Source: Actinomadura latina NBRC 106108 (GTDB lineage Bacteria; Actinomycetota; Actinomycetes; Streptosporangiales; Streptosporangiaceae). Taken from it: DNA of 64,000 nt. The notes under the pieces were generated by a model. That model was not told where the DNA came from. It was given only the letters and a program-made list of their open reading frames with translations, and did no database searches. Shown here in pieces: positions 1 to 14,537 of the stretch; within the stretch, counting starts at the first letter, position 1; every line of letters begins with the position of its first letter. The stretch is taken from positions 62,001 to 126,000 of the forward strand of contig NZ_BCQS01000008.1 of the NCBI RefSeq assembly GCF_001552195.1, given 5' to 3'. The translations under genes and the position numbers were made by a program.

Positions 1-42
1 GTCGATCTCCCGTCACGGTCCGGGAGTACCGCTGGAGTTCGA

Positions 43-876
43 TCACCTGGCGAGCCCAGCGGCCAGGTCCGCCCGGGCCGAGCGACGGACGGGGACCGCG
101 TGACCACGCCGGTGTGCCAGCCACATGAACACGGCGGTGGCCACCACGCCGAACACCACGGCGTACACACTGCCCTCCGGTCCGAAGTCGCCGCCCGTGA
201 CCAGCGCGGGACCCGACATCGTCGCGTCCAGAAGGCCCTCCGGGGTGTTGCTGCCGGACACCTCGGTGCTGAAGATGGCGCTCGCGGCAACATTCCAGCC
301 GAAGTGCAGACCGATCGGCACCCACAGCTTGCGGGTGGCGATGTACGCGGCGGTCAGCATCCCGCCTGCCTCGATGGCGATGGCGATGGCGCCCCACAGG
401 GTGGCGTTCGCGTTGAGCAGGTGGATCAGGCCGAACAGCGAGCCGGTCAGCACGAGCGCGATCCAGGTTCCGGTCCAGTGCTCGACGTTCCGGAACAGGA
501 CACCGCGGAAGACCAGCTCCTCGGTCACGGCGGCACCCGCCATGATGCCGAGCAGGGCGACGGCGTTCGCCGGCGTGCCCAGGCCGTTGATCGTGTAGTC
601 GCCGAAGAGGGCGATGTTCGCGATGACCGCCCCGAACAGCGCGATGCCGAGCAGCGTGCCCCAGCCGATCGCCGCGCCTGCTCCCTTCAGCGACACCTCG
701 ACAGGGGCCCGGTGCTCGGTGCGCCGCACCACCCAGCCGTAGACCAAGACCGCGACGACGGCCGTCAGCAGGCCGGCGGCGAGCGCCAGCCAGGGGTCGT
801 CCTTCACCGCCGCCGTGCCGAAACTGCCGAGGATCCAGACCGCCACAACCGCCAAGAGCTGCCATATCAGACGCAC
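43..876 (-). CDS. CPBP family intramembrane metalloprotease
   Basis: A 277-residue, very hydrophobic protein of the CPBP (CAAX protease and bacteriocin-processing, type II CAAX) family. The family signatures are visible: EE with a downstream R (EELVFRG, residues 119-125), a histidine near 152 (FGLIHLL), and H191/N195 (LHFGWN) in the last conserved helix. These residues bind metal and catalyse cleavage inside the membrane. I count about seven or eight membrane segments. The start is GTG, with AAGGAG five bases upstream on the minus strand. Its substrate is unknown. It is a single gene facing away from the recombinase remnant and tRNA to its right. Confidence 0.88.
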   Translation of the reverse strand: MRLIWQLLAVVAVWILGSFGTAAVKDDPWLALAAGLLTAVVAVLVYGWVVRRTEHRAPVEVSLKGAGAAIGWGTLLGIALFGAVIANIALFGDYTINGLGTPANAVALLGIMAGAAVTEELVFRGVLFRNVEHWTGTWIALVLTGSLFGLIHLLNANATLWGAIAIAIEAGGMLTAAYIATRKLWVPIGLHFGWNVAASAIFSTEVSGSNTPEGLLDATMSGPALVTGGDFGPEGSVYAVVFGVVATAVFMWLAHRRGHAVPVRRSARADLAAGLAR

Positions 877-1068
877 GATGACTCCTTCGTAGAATCCGCG
901 GCGGGAGCGCCCCGGCTACTAGCAGGGGTGCGCTCAGCCGGGGAGATCAACGCCGAGGGCGACGTCAAAAGTCCCCGCGCCGTTGCGGGAGGCGTTGGAT
1001 CCGGGGTGCGGAGTTGAAGCGTCGCACGGAACGTGTCATCGACTCATTGCGGACGGCGACGGCCCCGC

Positions 1069-1313
1069 ACTCGCGACTTCGTCAACTCCCTCAACGAACG
1101 CACCACACGCATCGGCGCGGACCTGGAGGCAAGGCAAGCCGTGCTACGCGAACTGACGGTCGACTTCGACCTGCTACCTGACCGGCCCCGCGGCGCCTGT
1201 TGGACGTGTTCGCCGTCCAGATGCGTCATGACAAGCAGGGCAACAAGGTCGACGTCCAGGTCACGATGACGCCCGAAACAGCGGATACGCGACTACGGGC
1301 AGCAAATGTCGCA
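1069..1313 (+). pseudogene. Remnant of serine recombinase C-terminus
   Basis: Two adjacent reading frames together resemble the extreme C-terminal part of large serine recombinases. The first frame (to about 1185) carries a coiled-coil-like stretch (LNERTTRIGADLEARQAVL). The second (from about 1191) carries RRLLDVFAVQMRHDKQGNKV followed by VDVQVTM. That order, a helix then a DxFxxQ(I/M) segment then a short beta run, is what I recall from actinobacterial recombinases. Joining the halves needs a frameshift near 1175-1190, and no catalytic N-terminal domain is present. The second frame runs straight into the tRNA gene, so it is not a real stop-bounded gene. I infer a leftover of an integrated element. 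The family match is from memory and moderate. Confidence 0.5.
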
Positions 1314-1362
1314 ATCATGGGGGACGGCGGCGGGCCGGATGGTGATCTTGCGGCCATGCGCG

Positions 1363-1438
1363 TGGTACCCCCTACCGGATTCGAACCGGCGCTACCGCCT
1401 TGAAAGGGCGGCGTCCTAGGCCGCTAGACGAAGGGGGC
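1363..1438 (-). tRNA. tRNA-Glu (anticodon UUC)
   Basis: Read on the minus strand, the segment folds as a cloverleaf. The 7-bp acceptor stem pairs GCCCCCT (1438-1432) with AGGGGGT (1373-1367), with one G-U pair. The anticodon stem is CCGCC/GGCGG around the loop CTTTCAA, and the T arm is GCCGG/CCGGT around TTCGAAT. The discriminator A is at 1366 and CCA is encoded at 1365-1363. Loop position 33 is T and positions 34-36 read TTC, which decodes GAA. The gene lies directly downstream of a recombinase remnant, consistent with a tRNA 3' end having served as an integration site. Confidence 0.96.
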
Positions 1439-1476
1439 CCGGGTGGTGGCGGACGTGGTCGCCACTCGACCTCGTC

Positions 1477-1482
1477 AGTGTA
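1477..1482 (-). promoter_or_regulatory. Possible -10 box for tRNA-Glu
   Basis: On the minus strand TACACT lies about 39 bases before the tRNA 5' end. It fits the TAnnnT pattern of housekeeping sigma factors. No good -35 match stands at 17 bases, so this is a weak call. Confidence 0.3.
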
Positions 1483-1511
1483 GAGGACGTGGCGGGGCGG
1501 CGCGCAAACGG

Positions 1512-3167
1512 TTAGCCGGTGCGGGTGGGGGACGGGGGGCGGGCGCCTGGGGCGCTGCTGGTGGGGGACGGGGTGCGGGACGGCCAGTCCGAGGGGAACT
1601 CGGACGGGAACGGGGAGGTCGGGGACGCGGGGGGTGAGGAGGCGGGCGGCGTCGGGTTGATGGTGCGTTCCGGGGCGGGTTCCAGGTGGCGCTCGATCTG
1701 GGCGGAGGTGAGGCCGAGGCCGCCGAGGCGCAGGTCGTCCCAGCCCTGGAGGCGGTGGGTGGCGCGGCTGAAGTAGAGGACGGAGAGTTCGATCGGGGTG
1801 GGTTCCTCGTGTTCGAGGCCGCGGAGGCCGGCGCCGCCGGTGGAGCCCTGGGTGAAGAGGCGGGTGCCGGTGGGGAGGAGCTTGGTGGAGCGGGAGTGGG
1901 TGTGGCCCGAGAGGACGAGGGGTGTTATGCCGGAGAACGCTTCGCCCTCGGTGGGGTCGTGGGTGACGACGAGGTCGGGGGTGGTGCCGGAGGCGCGGAG
2001 ATTGGTGGCGTAGCGGATGCCTTCGGCGCGTAGTTGGTCGGCGCCGACGAAGTCGTCGCGGGTGCTCTTGTCGGGGGTGAAGCGGGGGTCGCCGACGCCG
2101 TAGATGCGCAGGCCCTCGACCTCGCGGGTCTCGTCGTCCAGGACGATGGCGTTCTTCTGGCGGTCGACGGCCTTCTGGGTCTCCTTGGAGTCGTGGTTCC
2201 CGCGGACGTAGACGTAGGGGATCTTCAGGTCGGAGATGGAGTCGGTGAACTTGTCCTCTGCCTTGCTCCCGTGGTCCATGAGGTCGCCGCTGTCGATGAT
2301 GAGGTCGACCTTGAACTGGGTGGAGACGGATTTGATGACGTTCCAGGCGGCGGGGTTGAGGTGGATGTCGGAGACGTCCAGGACGCGGATGGTGGACGGG
2401 TCCGGTTCGTAGGTCGGGAGGGTGGAGGTGGTGGTGTACAGCTCGGAGACGTTGCCGACGAGGCGGGCGAGCTGGGCGCGGTAGGCGGAGAAGCGTTCGA
2501 CGATGCTCTGGGCGTCGCCGACGATCTGGGGGGCGTTGGCGAGCAGGCCGGTGTAGCGGGGTTCGGCGATGGACTGCGGGTTGAACGTCGCCCAGGTCAG
2601 GAGGGTGATGCCGACGAGACCGGTGGCGGCGGACGTCAGGCCGAGGAGGGCGCGGCGCCAGGAGCGGAAGAGCAGGAGAGAGGCGATGAAGCTCGCGGCG
2701 AGGGCGAACAGGGTGGCGCGGATGAGCAGCTCGACGAGGCCGTGCCGGATCTGGCCGGCGATCCGGTCGGTGAGGCGGTCGATCTCGGTGTCGTCCTCGA
2801 TCAGCTTCTTGGCCTGGTCGGGGCGCAGGTCGGTGAGGCGGGCCTCCAGGGAGACCGGGCCCTCGTGGGTGTCGAGGCGGAGGGAGCCGAGGGGAGGCAG
2901 CTTGAGGGTCGTCCCGCCGTGCAGGGACGGCTGGAGGGTGAGCTGGACGTCGGTGGGCCCGACCGGGGTGACGTAGCGTCCGCCGCCGATAAGGCCGAGG
3001 TAGCCGCCGGCCAGGCCGATGACGACGACGAGGCCGAGGCGCGTCCACCGGTGGGCGAGGAAGGGGGAGACGCGGCGGGTGGCGGGGCGGACGCGGTCGG
3101 CGGTGGCGGCGCGGGCGGCGCGGAGTGTCGCCAGGGTCTTCGTCAGCGCGGCGCGGACCTTGGGCAC
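1512..3167 (-). CDS. Membrane-anchored metallophosphoesterase
   Basis: 551 residues when started at the GTG at 3167, which has AAGGGG at good spacing; a longer upstream frame would run over the divergent gene at 3203. One membrane helix lies near residues 45-60 and a hydrophobic pair near 148-190. The calcineurin-like phosphoesterase domain follows: LDVSDIH (about 265-269), GDLMDHG (about 294), GNHD (about 324), then VVTHDP and LSGHTHS. These supply the expected Asp, His and Asn ligands of a two-metal centre. The C-terminal tail is proline/serine rich. The domain order suggests an active site outside the membrane near the cell wall. The substrate is unknown. Only 35 bp separate its start from the divergent neighbour. 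Confidence 0.88.
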   Translation of the reverse strand: MPKVRAALTKTLATLRAARAATADRVRPATRRVSPFLAHRWTRLGLVVVIGLAGGYLGLIGGGRYVTPVGPTDVQLTLQPSLHGGTTLKLPPLGSLRLDTHEGPVSLEARLTDLRPDQAKKLIEDDTEIDRLTDRIAGQIRHGLVELLIRATLFALAASFIASLLLFRSWRRALLGLTSAATGLVGITLLTWATFNPQSIAEPRYTGLLANAPQIVGDAQSIVERFSAYRAQLARLVGNVSELYTTTSTLPTYEPDPSTIRVLDVSDIHLNPAAWNVIKSVSTQFKVDLIIDSGDLMDHGSKAEDKFTDSISDLKIPYVYVRGNHDSKETQKAVDRQKNAIVLDDETREVEGLRIYGVGDPRFTPDKSTRDDFVGADQLRAEGIRYATNLRASGTTPDLVVTHDPTEGEAFSGITPLVLSGHTHSRSTKLLPTGTRLFTQGSTGGAGLRGLEHEEPTPIELSVLYFSRATHRLQGWDDLRLGGLGLTSAQIERHLEPAPERTINPTPPASSPPASPTSPFPSEFPSDWPSRTPSPTSSAPGARPPSPTRTG

Positions 3168-3202
3168 GTGTTCCCCTTCTATCGAGCAGAATCGACGGTG
3201 TG

Positions 3203-3541
3203 ATGGAGTTGTCGCGCGATGAGTTCGAGGACCTCGTGGCCGAGGCCCTCGACACCATCCCACCCAAGCTGACCGCGCACATGCGCAACGTCGTCATCGT
3301 CGTCGAGGACGAGGCGCCCGAACGCGGCCTGCTCGGCTTGTACCAAGGGGTACCCCTGACTGAGCGGGGGGACTGGTACGGAGGCGTCCTGCCCGATCAC
3401 ATTTCGATCTACCGTGACGAGATCCTCCGGATTTGTGACACCCGTGAGGACGTAGTGGAGGAAGTCCGGATAACGGTGGTGCACGAGATCGCGCACCACT
3501 TCGGGATCGATGACGGGAAGTTGCACGAACTCGGATACTGA
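3203..3541 (+). CDS. Zincin-like metallopeptidase family protein
   Basis: 112 residues with a C-terminal HEIAHHFGI, the HExxHxxG/A signature of the small zincin-like metallopeptidase family common in actinobacteria. The N-terminal half (about residues 1-60) carries the conserved run leading to a GLY-GVPLTERG loop, also typical of this family. Full length for the family. It starts at ATG 3203 or the adjacent GTG 3200. It diverges from the metallophosphoesterase with a very short shared promoter region. The biological substrate is not known for this family. Confidence 0.85.
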   Translation: MELSRDEFEDLVAEALDTIPPKLTAHMRNVVIVVEDEAPERGLLGLYQGVPLTERGDWYGGVLPDHISIYRDEILRICDTREDVVEEVRITVVHEIAHHFGIDDGKLHELGY

Positions 3542-3635
3542 CGCAAAGAATTGCGCACTGTAGGTCACGCGACTGCCACGCAGCGTGAGTTAATGGGGAG
3601 GGCGCCCGTACCGGGCGGGCTGAACTGGAGCGTGC

Positions 3636-4964
3636 GTGGCGGGAAGGCAGACCGGCCGGCATCGTCGTCCGCCGGAGGAGCAGGCGACCTACCGCGAGGT
3701 TTTCGCGGTCGGGGAGTTCCGTGCCCTCTGGCTGGCGCAGGCACTGTCGTACATCGGTGACCAGTTGGCGCAGGTCGCGCTGGCCGTGCTCGTGTACGAC
3801 CACACGAAGTCGACGCTGCTGACGGCCCTGATCTACGCGCTGACCTACTTGCCGCCGATCCTGGGCGGGCCCGTGCTGTCCGGGCTGGCCGACCTGTTCC
3901 CGCGCCGCACGGTCATGATCGTCTGCGATGTGCTGCGGGCGGCGCTGGTGGCGGTCATGGCGCTGGTGGGGATGCCGGTCGGCGTGCTGGCGGCGCTGGT
4001 GTTCGCGGTCGTCCTGCTCGGGACGCCGTTCTCCGCCGCGCGCGCCGCCGTCATGCCGGACGTCCTGGAAGGCGACAGATATGTGGCGGGCTCGGCGATC
4101 GCCAACATCACCCACCAGGTCACGCAGGTGGTCGGTTTCCTGGCGGGCGGCGCGATCGTCGCGGTCGTCGGGACGTACGAGGCCCTCGCCCTGGACGCGC
4201 TGACGTTCGGCGCGTCCGCCGTCATCCTGATCGGCGGGCTCCGGCCGCGGGCGGCGCCGCGCCGGCGGGAGCGCGAGTCGCTGGGGCTGCTGCGCGGGAC
4301 GCGGGACGGCGCGCGCCTCGTGTTCGGCGACCCGGTGCTGCGGTCGCTGGTGCTGTTCGCGTGGCTGTGCGCGTTCTATGTGATCCCCGAGGGCTTGGCC
4401 GTCCCGTACGCGGCGACGTTCGGCGGCGGCGCGGTGACCGCCGGGCTGCTGCTGGCGGCGATGCCGACGGGGATGGTGGTCGGCTCGCTGCTGTTCAGCC
4501 GGTTCGTCCGTCCCGCGAACCGGCTGCACGCGATGGGGTGGATGTCGATGCTCGCCTGCCTGCCGCTGGTCGGCGCGGGCGTCCAACCGCCGCTGTGGTG
4601 GGTGGTCGCGCTGTGGGCGCTGTCGGGCGTCGGCAGCGCGTACCAGCTGGTGGCGAACACCGCGTTCGTGGCTTCGGTGCCGGCGGCCGGGCGCGGGCAG
4701 GCGTTCGGGCTCGCCCAATCCGGCATCCTCGCCGGGCAGGGCATCGGCATCCTGGTCGGCGGCGCCGCCGCGCAGGTGCTCGGGCCGGAGACGGTGGTGG
4801 CGCTCGCGGGCGTCCTCGGCCTGTCGGCCGCGGCGATGCTGACGCTCGGCTGGAACCAGGTCCGCGGCGGCGTCATCGCCGGGAAGCGCGCCGGCCCCGT
4901 CGCCGTGACCCGGCCGTCCGGCCGAGGCGAGGGCGAGATGTCCGGCGTCGGCCGGTCCGCCTAG
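3636..4964 (+). CDS. MFS transporter (DHA3-like)
   Basis: 442 residues with about 11-12 membrane segments. The N-terminal FRALWLAQALSYIGDQLAQV and the loop LADLFPRRTVM are typical of the MFS group related to enterobactin and macrolide exporters. The N-terminus before residue 20 is charged and cytoplasmic. The GTG start has GGAG seven bases upstream. The cargo cannot be inferred. Its TAG stop shares the palindrome CTAG with the convergent pspC-like gene, so the two genes overlap by four bases. Confidence 0.85.
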   Translation: MAGRQTGRHRRPPEEQATYREVFAVGEFRALWLAQALSYIGDQLAQVALAVLVYDHTKSTLLTALIYALTYLPPILGGPVLSGLADLFPRRTVMIVCDVLRAALVAVMALVGMPVGVLAALVFAVVLLGTPFSAARAAVMPDVLEGDRYVAGSAIANITHQVTQVVGFLAGGAIVAVVGTYEALALDALTFGASAVILIGGLRPRAAPRRRERESLGLLRGTRDGARLVFGDPVLRSLVLFAWLCAFYVIPEGLAVPYAATFGGGAVTAGLLLAAMPTGMVVGSLLFSRFVRPANRLHAMGWMSMLACLPLVGAGVQPPLWWVVALWALSGVGSAYQLVANTAFVASVPAAGRGQAFGLAQSGILAGQGIGILVGGAAAQVLGPETVVALAGVLGLSAAAMLTLGWNQVRGGVIAGKRAGPVAVTRPSGRGEGEMSGVGRSA

Positions 4965-5284
4965 GCGCCGGTGCGGTTCTTGTTGACCGTGTCCTTCGTC
5001 TTCTGGACGGCGTCCTGGACGGTTGGGGAGTCGCTCGCCTTCTTGAACAGGTCCTCGGCGATCGACGTCGCCGCGCCCTCCTCGGGGATGAGCACCCAGC
5101 CGATGGCGTAGAGGGCGATCCCGGCGCCGCCGAAGACCGTGAAGACGGCCAGGCCGATCCGGAGGATGTTGGCGTCGACGCCGAGGAACTCGGCGGCGCC
5201 CGAGCAGACGCCGGCGAGCATCCGGCCGTCGCGGGTGCGGCGCAGCTTCTTGGCCGGGGCCTGCCCGGTGGTGTTCTTCTCCAT
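4961..5284 (-). CDS. PspC domain protein
   Basis: About 107 residues from the ATG at 5284, chosen because GAGG sits seven bases upstream; a second ATG at 5290 is possible. The PspC domain fills residues 10-60: a basic stretch with RRTRDGRMLAGVCSGAAEF, then LRIGLAVFTVFGGAGIALYAIGWVLIP as the single membrane helix. A charged C-terminal tail of about 40 residues follows. PspC proteins sense or respond to envelope stress. It is transcribed away from the glutaryl-CoA dehydrogenase gene and has no other psp gene nearby. Confidence 0.85.
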   Translation of the reverse strand: MEKNTTGQAPAKKLRRTRDGRMLAGVCSGAAEFLGVDANILRIGLAVFTVFGGAGIALYAIGWVLIPEEGAATSIAEDLFKKASDSPTVQDAVQKTKDTVNKNRTGA

Positions 5285-5429
5285 GTCCATGCCTCGATCA
5301 TGCCCAGCTGAGCGCGGATCGGACATCGGGATTCGCCCTGATTCGCCCCTGAGCGCACCCCTGCCCGGTCAGGGTGCCGTCCCCGACGTACCCTCGTGGG
5401 CGGACGGCCCCGGAATGAGGAGAACCCGC

Positions 5430-7698
<2,269 letters not shown>

Positions 7699-7702
7699 GA
7701 AC

Positions 7703-7921
7703 CTAGCGAGCGCGCCCTCCTCGGACCTCCAGCGTTTCGAGGAGGGCCGCCGTGCTTTGCGCGATCTCCGCCACGGCCCGCTCGAACGCCTCCGCGTTAT
7801 GGGACGCGGGCGCCCGGAACCCGGAGATCTTGCGGACGTACTGAAGCGCCGCCGCCCGGACGTCCTCGTCGGTCACGTCCTCCGCATAGGGCGGCCTGAG
7901 CGTCTTGATGCTTCGACACAT
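7703..7921 (-). CDS. DUF2277 family protein
   Basis: 72 residues beginning MCRSIKTLRPP, the characteristic start of DUF2277, followed by TDEDVRAAALQYVRKISGF and a helical C-terminus. Small, soluble, of unknown function. The ATG at 7921 has GGGAG very close upstream. A perfect 16-bp inverted repeat lies 48-87 bases upstream, and beyond it a promoter-like element at 8142-8196 that points this way. Confidence 0.85.
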   Translation of the reverse strand: MCRSIKTLRPPYAEDVTDEDVRAAALQYVRKISGFRAPASHNAEAFERAVAEIAQSTAALLETLEVRGGRAR

Positions 7922-7968
7922 GCTCCCATTGTGACCCCGAGGTCGGACGTTTCGCGGGTTGCTCAGCT

Positions 7969-8008
7969 TCCCAGGACATGAGGGCCCCCGGACCCTCATG
8001 TCCTGGGA
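7969..8008. terminator. Perfect 16-bp inverted repeat
   Basis: The arms TCCCAGGACATGAGGG (7969-7984) and CCCTCATGTCCTGGGA (7993-8008) pair without mismatch around an 8-base loop. The site lies 240 bases past the stop of the M28 peptidase gene and just before the DUF2277 start. It could end transcription from the peptidase side or shape the DUF2277 leader. No T-tract follows on either strand. Confidence 0.5.
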
Positions 8009-8141
8009 ACTGCGGACAAGAGAGCCCGGGGGTCCGGCGGGGGGCGGGGACCCCGGTGGCGGTGCGCACGGCTCGGGCCGAGATTCGTGCCGTGCGTCCC
8101 GCCGGTGATCAGCCCTGGGGGTGGGGGACGGGCTGTTCAGC

Positions 8142-8196
8142 AGTGCACCGCGCGAGCCGGGCGGGTGTCAACGAATCCATCCGGCACTGGATTTTC
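8142..8196 (-). promoter_or_regulatory. Promoter/dyad cassette, copy A
   Basis: On the minus strand the dyad AATCCA-N8-TGGATT (8193-8174) is followed two bases later by TTGACA (8171-8166), and 18 bases on by TGCACT (8147-8142). The same arrangement, with the same two-base gap and a 17-base spacer, occurs upstream of the M4 protease gene (12380-12433). This copy lies downstream of the M28 stop and points at DUF2277. It may be a live promoter or a leftover of a duplication. Confidence 0.5.
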
Positions 8197-8248
8197 AATT
8201 GTGTGAACGGGGTCGTGGAAAACCCTGAAACCGGCCTCCGAGCTGCAC

Positions 8249-12249
<4,001 letters not shown>

Positions 12250-12379
12250 GGGGGTGCTCCTTCCACGTGCCGGGCGGTGCACGGGGGCACGTGGAGGTCC
12301 TTGTGGGAGCGCTCCGCGGGGCCACCGCTCGCCCGGCGGGGGGTATGGATGGGGGACTCATCCGGATGAGCTGCCCCGA

Positions 12380-12433
12380 AGTGCACCCTGAATTGTGAAA
12401 AGTGTCAATGAATCCATTTATTACTGGATTTTC
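12380..12433 (-). promoter_or_regulatory. Promoter/dyad cassette, copy B (M4 protease promoter)
   Basis: On the minus strand AATCCA-N8-TGGATT (12430-12411) is followed after two bases by TTGACA (12408-12403), then a 17-base spacer and TGCACT (12385-12380). The predicted start point gives a leader of about 120 bases before the protease GTG. The dyad abuts the -35 box, where an activator or repressor would act. It is A/T rich against a GC-rich background. Confidence 0.6.
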
Positions 12434-12484
12434 AAGTTCGCGGCGATTGTGAATGAAAGCAGGGAGAAACCCCTTGCGGGCAGC

Positions 12485-12524
12485 GCGGACGGGCCGGGCC
12501 GGCATGCCGGCCCGGCCCGTCCGC
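12485..12524 (-). terminator. 40-bp perfect palindrome after the esterase gene
   Basis: The 20-base arm starting at 12485 (GCGGACGGGCCGGGCCGGCA) is followed immediately by its exact reverse complement, ending at 12524. It begins 37 bases after the esterase stop on the minus strand and would form a very stable hairpin, so it probably terminates transcription ahead of the protease promoter. Confidence 0.65.
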
Positions 12525-12560
12525 CGAGGGCCCTCGTCGTGCTGTGAGCGTTGCGCGCCG

Positions 12561-13589
12561 TTACGGCGCGATGCGCCGGCAGAGCCACGCGAGCGCCAGC
12601 GGGTAGCGGTAGTCGATCCCGCCGTGGCCCGCCTCGAACAGCTCGAAGCGGATCACGTCCTCCTCGACTCCCGCGTCGAGGAGCGCCTGGTGGAACGCCT
12701 GCGCGCCGACGTCCAGGAACCACTCGTCGCGCGTCCCGCCGTCGATCCAGATCGCCCGCTGCGACCGCATCGCCTCGGCGTGCCCCGGCACCATCCGGAC
12801 GGGGTCGAAGGCCAGCCAGCGCTCCCACACGTCCTGCTGGATGACGCCGGTGATCGGGTCGAACGGCAGTTCCGGCGTGCCGTCCTCGCGCGCGGAGTAG
12901 CAGAGCGCCATGCCGAGGATGTTGAGCAGTTCCATGTCCTCGGGCTTCGTGAACGACGTGCGGGAGTTGAAGTCGTTCCACCAGCGCCGGATGTCGCCGT
13001 CGTACTTGCGCAGGTGCCGGACGCATTTCGGGAATTCCGGCAGGTAGCAGTACTCGAACAGCGCGTCTCCGGCGTGCGTGGCGAGGGCGCCGAACAGGTC
13101 GGGCCGGAGCATCGGCGTGATCATCGCGCCGTAGCCGCCGCTGGACTTGCCGCTGATCGCGCGGTGCTCGGGCGCGTCGAGTGTCCGGTACCGGCCGTCC
13201 ACCCAGGGGACGATCTCGTCGCAGATGTACGAGTGGTAGCGGCCGGTGCCCGGGGAGTCGACGTACTGGCTGCCGCCGTGCGCGGTCCAGGCGTCCACGA
13301 ACACGACGATGGCGGGCGGGGCCTCCCCGGACGCGAACACCGCGTCCGCCGTCTCCGGGAAGGGCTGCCGGTACGGCATCCGGTTGCGCCAGATCCCGAC
13401 GTGCCCGGTGAACCCGGTGATCACGTACACGCTCGGGTAGCGCCGCTCCGGCTCGTCGTCGTAGCCGGGCGGGACGTAGACGATGACGGGCCGCTCGTGC
13501 GGGTCCTTCAGCGGGTTGCCGCGCAGCAGCTCGCTGCTGACGGTGTGCTCTTCCAGGCGTCCGGCGAACTCTGCGGACCACGGCAGCAT
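12561..13589 (-). CDS. Alpha/beta-hydrolase esterase (esterase D/FrmB type)
   Basis: 342 residues with the fold and motifs of the esterase D family: YPSVYVITGF near 51-60, the nucleophile elbow GKSSGGYG (147-154; serine 149 by the GxSxG pattern), an acid residue likely in WIDGGTRDEWF, and the catalytic His in EAGHGGID near 324. No signal peptide is visible, so it is probably cytoplasmic. The ATG at 13589 has GAGGGAG five bases upstream. The true substrate is not evident; S-formylglutathione hydrolases and mycolyl-type esterases share this fold. Confidence 0.8.
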   Translation of the reverse strand: MLPWSAEFAGRLEEHTVSSELLRGNPLKDPHERPVIVYVPPGYDDEPERRYPSVYVITGFTGHVGIWRNRMPYRQPFPETADAVFASGEAPPAIVVFVDAWTAHGGSQYVDSPGTGRYHSYICDEIVPWVDGRYRTLDAPEHRAISGKSSGGYGAMITPMLRPDLFGALATHAGDALFEYCYLPEFPKCVRHLRKYDGDIRRWWNDFNSRTSFTKPEDMELLNILGMALCYSAREDGTPELPFDPITGVIQQDVWERWLAFDPVRMVPGHAEAMRSQRAIWIDGGTRDEWFLDVGAQAFHQALLDAGVEEDVIRFELFEAGHGGIDYRYPLALAWLCRRIAP

Positions 13590-13705
13590 CGGCGCTCCCT
13601 CGTCGCGGGTGGATGATCACCTTGACGCTAACCCAGGCGGGCGGCCGCCGCCCGATGAGATCCGGCCCGCCGTCTGGTCGACTGTGTGAAGGGAAGGGGA
13701 ACGAT

Positions 13706-14437
13706 ATGACCGACAACGCCGCACGGCTCCGGGAGCTGCACCGGCCCGGTGATCCGCTGCTGCTGCCGAACGTCTGGGACGCCGGCAGCGCCAAGATCGT
13801 CCAGGAGGCGGGGTTCCCGGCGCTCGCCACCGCCAGCGCCGCCGTCTCCGCCATGCTCGGCTACCCCGACCAGGAGGGGGCGCCGGTCGAGGAGATGCTC
13901 GCCGCCGCCGAGCGCGTCATCCGCGCCGCGACCGTCCCGGTCACGGTGGACGCCGAGGCCGGATACGGGCTGCAGCCCGCGGAGCTGGTCGAACGGCTGC
14001 TCGCCATCGGCGCCGCCGGCTGCAACCTCGAGGACACCTATGCCGGCGAGTTGGCGAAGCCGGAGGCGCAGGCGGAGTTCCTCGCCGCCGTCCGGGACGC
14101 CGCCGGCGACGCCCTGGTGATCAACGCGCGGGCCGACACGTTCATCATGAGGGCCCCGGACCCGGTGGACGCGGCGATCGAGCGGGGCCGGCTGTACCTG
14201 GCGGCCGGGGCCGACTGCGTCTACCCGATCGCCGCACCGTTGTCCGCCGTTCCCGCCCTGGTCAAGGGGCTGCCGGGGCCGGTCAACGCGAACCACGCCC
14301 CCGGCACGTCCCTCGCGGACCTGGCCGCCGCCGGGGTGGCCCGCGTCTCCTACGGCCCCACGGGCTACCGGCGCGCACTGGACACGCTGAAGGAGTTCGC
14401 GACTCGCGTCCATGCCAGGGAGGACCCGTACGCCTGA
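13706..14437 (+). CDS. Isocitrate lyase/PEP mutase family protein
   Basis: 243 residues of the isocitrate lyase/phosphoenolpyruvate mutase superfamily. PNVWDAGSA at the N-terminus, TVDAEAGYG (metal-binding Asp) near 85, NLEDTY near 110 and VINARADTF near 140 follow the barrel order of this family. The KxCGH catalytic loop of true isocitrate lyases is absent, which fits the small members annotated as phosphonomutase-like or oxaloacetate-decarboxylase-like enzymes. The exact reaction is uncertain. A hairpin terminator follows directly. Confidence 0.82.
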   Translation: MTDNAARLRELHRPGDPLLLPNVWDAGSAKIVQEAGFPALATASAAVSAMLGYPDQEGAPVEEMLAAAERVIRAATVPVTVDAEAGYGLQPAELVERLLAIGAAGCNLEDTYAGELAKPEAQAEFLAAVRDAAGDALVINARADTFIMRAPDPVDAAIERGRLYLAAGADCVYPIAAPLSAVPALVKGLPGPVNANHAPGTSLADLAAAGVARVSYGPTGYRRALDTLKEFATRVHAREDPYA

Positions 14438-14444
14438 CGCTGTG

Positions 14445-14468
14445 AGGGCGCCCACGTCCGGGCGCCCT
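14445..14468 (+). terminator. Hairpin terminator
   Basis: The 9-bp arms AGGGCGCCC (14445-14453) and GGGCGCCCT (14460-14468) flank a 6-base loop, eight bases after the stop of the PEP-mutase-family gene. Confidence 0.7.
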
Positions 14469-14484
14469 TGCAAGTGCTCACTTA

Positions 14485-14497
14485 CACTGACACAGTG
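14485..14497. promoter_or_regulatory. Palindrome CACTG-ACA-CAGTG before the oxygenase gene
   Basis: A perfect 5-3-5 dyad lies 41 bases before the ATG of the MpaB-family gene, in an A/T-richer stretch. Sites of this size are typical of TetR-family operators, and TetR genes often adjoin this oxygenase family, but no TetR gene is present in the window. Function inferred. Confidence 0.45.
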
Positions 14498-14537
14498 AGA
14501 CGGAAATTGCCTCTATGTATCAGGAAGTGAGGCCGGT

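Noticed and set aside
1372..3297. A 641-codon open frame rich in Arg and Pro on the minus strand
   Set aside because: It runs opposite codon logic inside the metallophosphoesterase gene and through the tRNA; its composition is typical of a GC-rich shadow frame.
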